DNA of 7,788 bases from the NCBI GenBank assembly GCA_024998705.1, contig JACOEF010000427.1, positions 1 through 7,788 on the forward strand, in the 5' to 3' direction. Positions 6,490 through 7,788 of this stretch are shown piece after piece. Within the stretch, counting starts at the first letter, position 1. The number at the start of each line of letters is the position of its first letter. This stretch comes from Nitrospira sp. (GTDB taxonomy: Bacteria > Nitrospirota > Nitrospiria > Nitrospirales > Nitrospiraceae). Below the pieces are notes generated by a model. The model had not been told where the DNA came from and did no database searches. It saw only the letters and a program-made list of their open reading frames with translations. The translations under genes and the position numbers were made by a program.

Positions 6490-7788
6490 CTAGTCCGCGA
6501 TGACCAGGCGGCTTCCTGCCTTGATGGTGTGGCTCGTCAGATTATTGTTCGATTTGAGGGTCTTCACGGTGATGTTGAATCGTTTGGCAATCTTTTCGAG
6601 GGAGTCCCCCACGCGCACGCGATACCAATGACCGGAGTCAGGCTTGCTCCTGACCTGTCGGCCCTTCACTGGTATTGGCAGTGGCGCAAATTTATGCGTC
6701 GGCGCGCGATCCAACAATTGTTCGACCTTCTCTCTCATGCCGACCGGAACTTTCAGGTGATATTCGGGATCGTCCGGCGGCGTCGCATCGCGCCGTAATT
6801 CCGGGTTCAGGATCTTCAGCTCCTGGTAGGAAATTCCTGTGACATTGGCAATTGCTTTGAAGTGGATGGGGCGCTTCACCACGACTTCTTCAAACTGATG
6901 AGGGCGGACCTCATTCTGCGGAAAGCCATAACGATCCGGGTTCTTGGCGATGATGGTCGCGGCCATGAATCGGGGGACGTACTCTTCCGTTTCCCGCCGG
7001 ATCAGTCGTGTTTTCGCAATATCTGAAAAGCTTTCTGCTTGCGCCGTATGGAGGGCTCGCATCACCTTGCCTTCTCCGGCGTTGTAGGCAGCCATGGCGA
7101 GAGGCCAGGTCCCAAACAGGTCGTAGAGGTCCCGCAGGTAACGCGCTGCGGCGACGGTCGACTTGACCGGGTCTCGTCGTTCATCCACATAGCTGTCCAC
7201 GCGTAGCCCATAGACTTTGGCGGTCCCTTTCATGAATTGCCACGGACCGGCTGCCCGGGCGCGTGAATAGGCGTGGGGATTGAATCCGCTTTCCACGAGT
7301 GAGAGATAGATGAGATCGCTCGGGAGCTCGAATTCGGAGAAGATACTATCAACGATCGGGCGATAGTGGCTGAGGCGGATGAGCCACTGCTCAAATCGAT
7401 TACGGATCGAGACGTTGAAGAAACGAATATGGCCTTGAACGGAGGGGTCGAGCACAATTGGCACGTTGTAAGCCGTGGCGTCTTCCGACTCTTGGTCCTG
7501 TACTGCAGCTTCTTCCTGGATCACCTCTGCAGGTGGGGTCAGGAGATCAGTAAATCGAACGGTTTCGCCAGTGAGGGGCTTGAGCTGAAGGAGCGCTTCG
7601 GCCGGCGGGACTTCCGTTGACGGTTCGCTGGCAATGGGGGCTGGAGGTTCAGTCGTCTCCAGTTCTGCGGAGCCCCGGTCTTCTTCTTCATCCAACGAGT
7701 ATTCCGGTTCCTGGATCGAGGAGGAGGCGCCTTCGGGGTTCGCTTCTGCGGTCGCAGGTGCGTCAACCGGAGGCAGGGTTGGTGACTC
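6490..7788 (-). CDS. MltD-like membrane-bound lytic murein transglycosylase with C-terminal LysM (N-terminus outside window)
   Basis: The frame is open from stop TAG 6492-6490 to the right edge, giving 432 visible codons; the true start and any signal or lipoprotein peptide lie beyond. Numbered from the first visible residue, 1-110 is a Pro/Glu-rich linker. The SLT goose-lysozyme-like domain (about 125-285) follows, with catalytic E166 in SLVESGFNPHAYS, then AAGPWQFM (179-186), DPVKSTVAAARYL (206-218) and AAYNAGEG (233-240). A degenerate LysM-like stretch (about 309-348) precedes a clear LysM domain (389-429, YRVRVGDSLEKIAKRFNI). Such enzymes cleave the glycan strands of peptidoglycan with formation of 1,6-anhydro-muramic acid, in the periplasm, and LysM binds the glycan. 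A TTG at 7695 is in frame but is not the start, because coding sequence continues upstream of it without a stop. The gene converges on the TPR gene, 36 bases away. Confidence 0.92.
   Translation of the reverse strand, partial: ESPTLPPVDAPATAEANPEGASSSIQEPEYSLDEEEDRGSAELETTEPPAPIASEPSTEVPPAEALLQLKPLTGETVRFTDLLTPPAEVIQEEAAVQDQESEDATAYNVPIVLDPSVQGHIRFFNVSIRNRFEQWLIRLSHYRPIVDSIFSEFELPSDLIYLSLVESGFNPHAYSRARAAGPWQFMKGTAKVYGLRVDSYVDERRDPVKSTVAAARYLRDLYDLFGTWPLAMAAYNAGEGKVMRALHTAQAESFSDIAKTRLIRRETEEYVPRFMAATIIAKNPDRYGFPQNEVRPHQFEEVVVKRPIHFKAIANVTGISYQELKILNPELRRDATPPDDPEYHLKVPVGMREKVEQLLDRAPTHKFAPLPIPVKGRQVRSKPDSGHWYRVRVGDSLEKIAKRFNITVKTLKSNNNLTSHTIKAGSRLVIAD

Noticed and set aside
7695..7695. TTG as the start of the transglycosylase
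   Set aside because: The same frame stays open through 31 more codons to the window edge with a matching Pro/Glu-rich composition, so the gene is cut by the edge.

Overview
The window looks like ordinary chromosome from a moderately GC-rich, Gram-negative-type bacterium. It carries a membrane-anchored cytochrome c, type IV pilus retraction ATPases, a biotin biosynthesis gene, a membrane-anchored TPR protein and an MltD-like LysM transglycosylase. The gene style suggests a Nitrospira-like (Nitrospirota) genome. That is a judgement from general resemblance; there is no rRNA or other marker here to prove it.

Layout. Positions 1-92 hold the last 29 codons of an unidentified plus-strand gene, followed by a perfect 12-bp hairpin (127-155) that probably ends it. 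A plus-strand pair follows: an exported protein of the formylglycine-generating-enzyme fold that lacks the catalytic cysteines (365-1222), then a membrane-anchored monohaem cytochrome c (1277-1798). A nested hairpin with a T-rich tail (1818-1880) ends this unit and separates it from convergent minus-strand genes. On the minus strand, read right to left, are bioF (5499-4340), pilT (4161-3100) and pilU (3043-1880). A strong sigma70-type promoter at 5530-5559 drives the plus-strand TPR protein gene (5620-6453), which diverges from bioF. The last gene is an MltD-like lytic transglycosylase on the minus strand. It converges on the TPR gene and runs off the right edge (6490-7788).

The most notable observation is that two adjacent, otherwise well-conserved genes are broken. 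pilU has a clear start codon and ribosome binding site at 3043 but an in-frame TAG at codon 33. bioF has lost one base near 5091, which splits it into a 136-residue and a 250-residue part. Every other gene reads cleanly. The lesions may be sequencing or assembly errors, or the start of gene decay; the sequence alone cannot decide.

Functionally the genes fall into unrelated groups: periplasmic redox (FGE-like protein plus cytochrome c), pilus retraction (PilT/PilU), biotin synthesis (BioF), and envelope work (TPR protein and transglycosylase). I found no tRNA, rRNA, CRISPR array, insertion sequence or attachment site, and no convincing novel system. The least explained unit is the cysteine-less FGE-like protein paired with the cytochrome. 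The gap at 4162-4339 holds the pilT ribosome binding site and no clear terminator or promoter.
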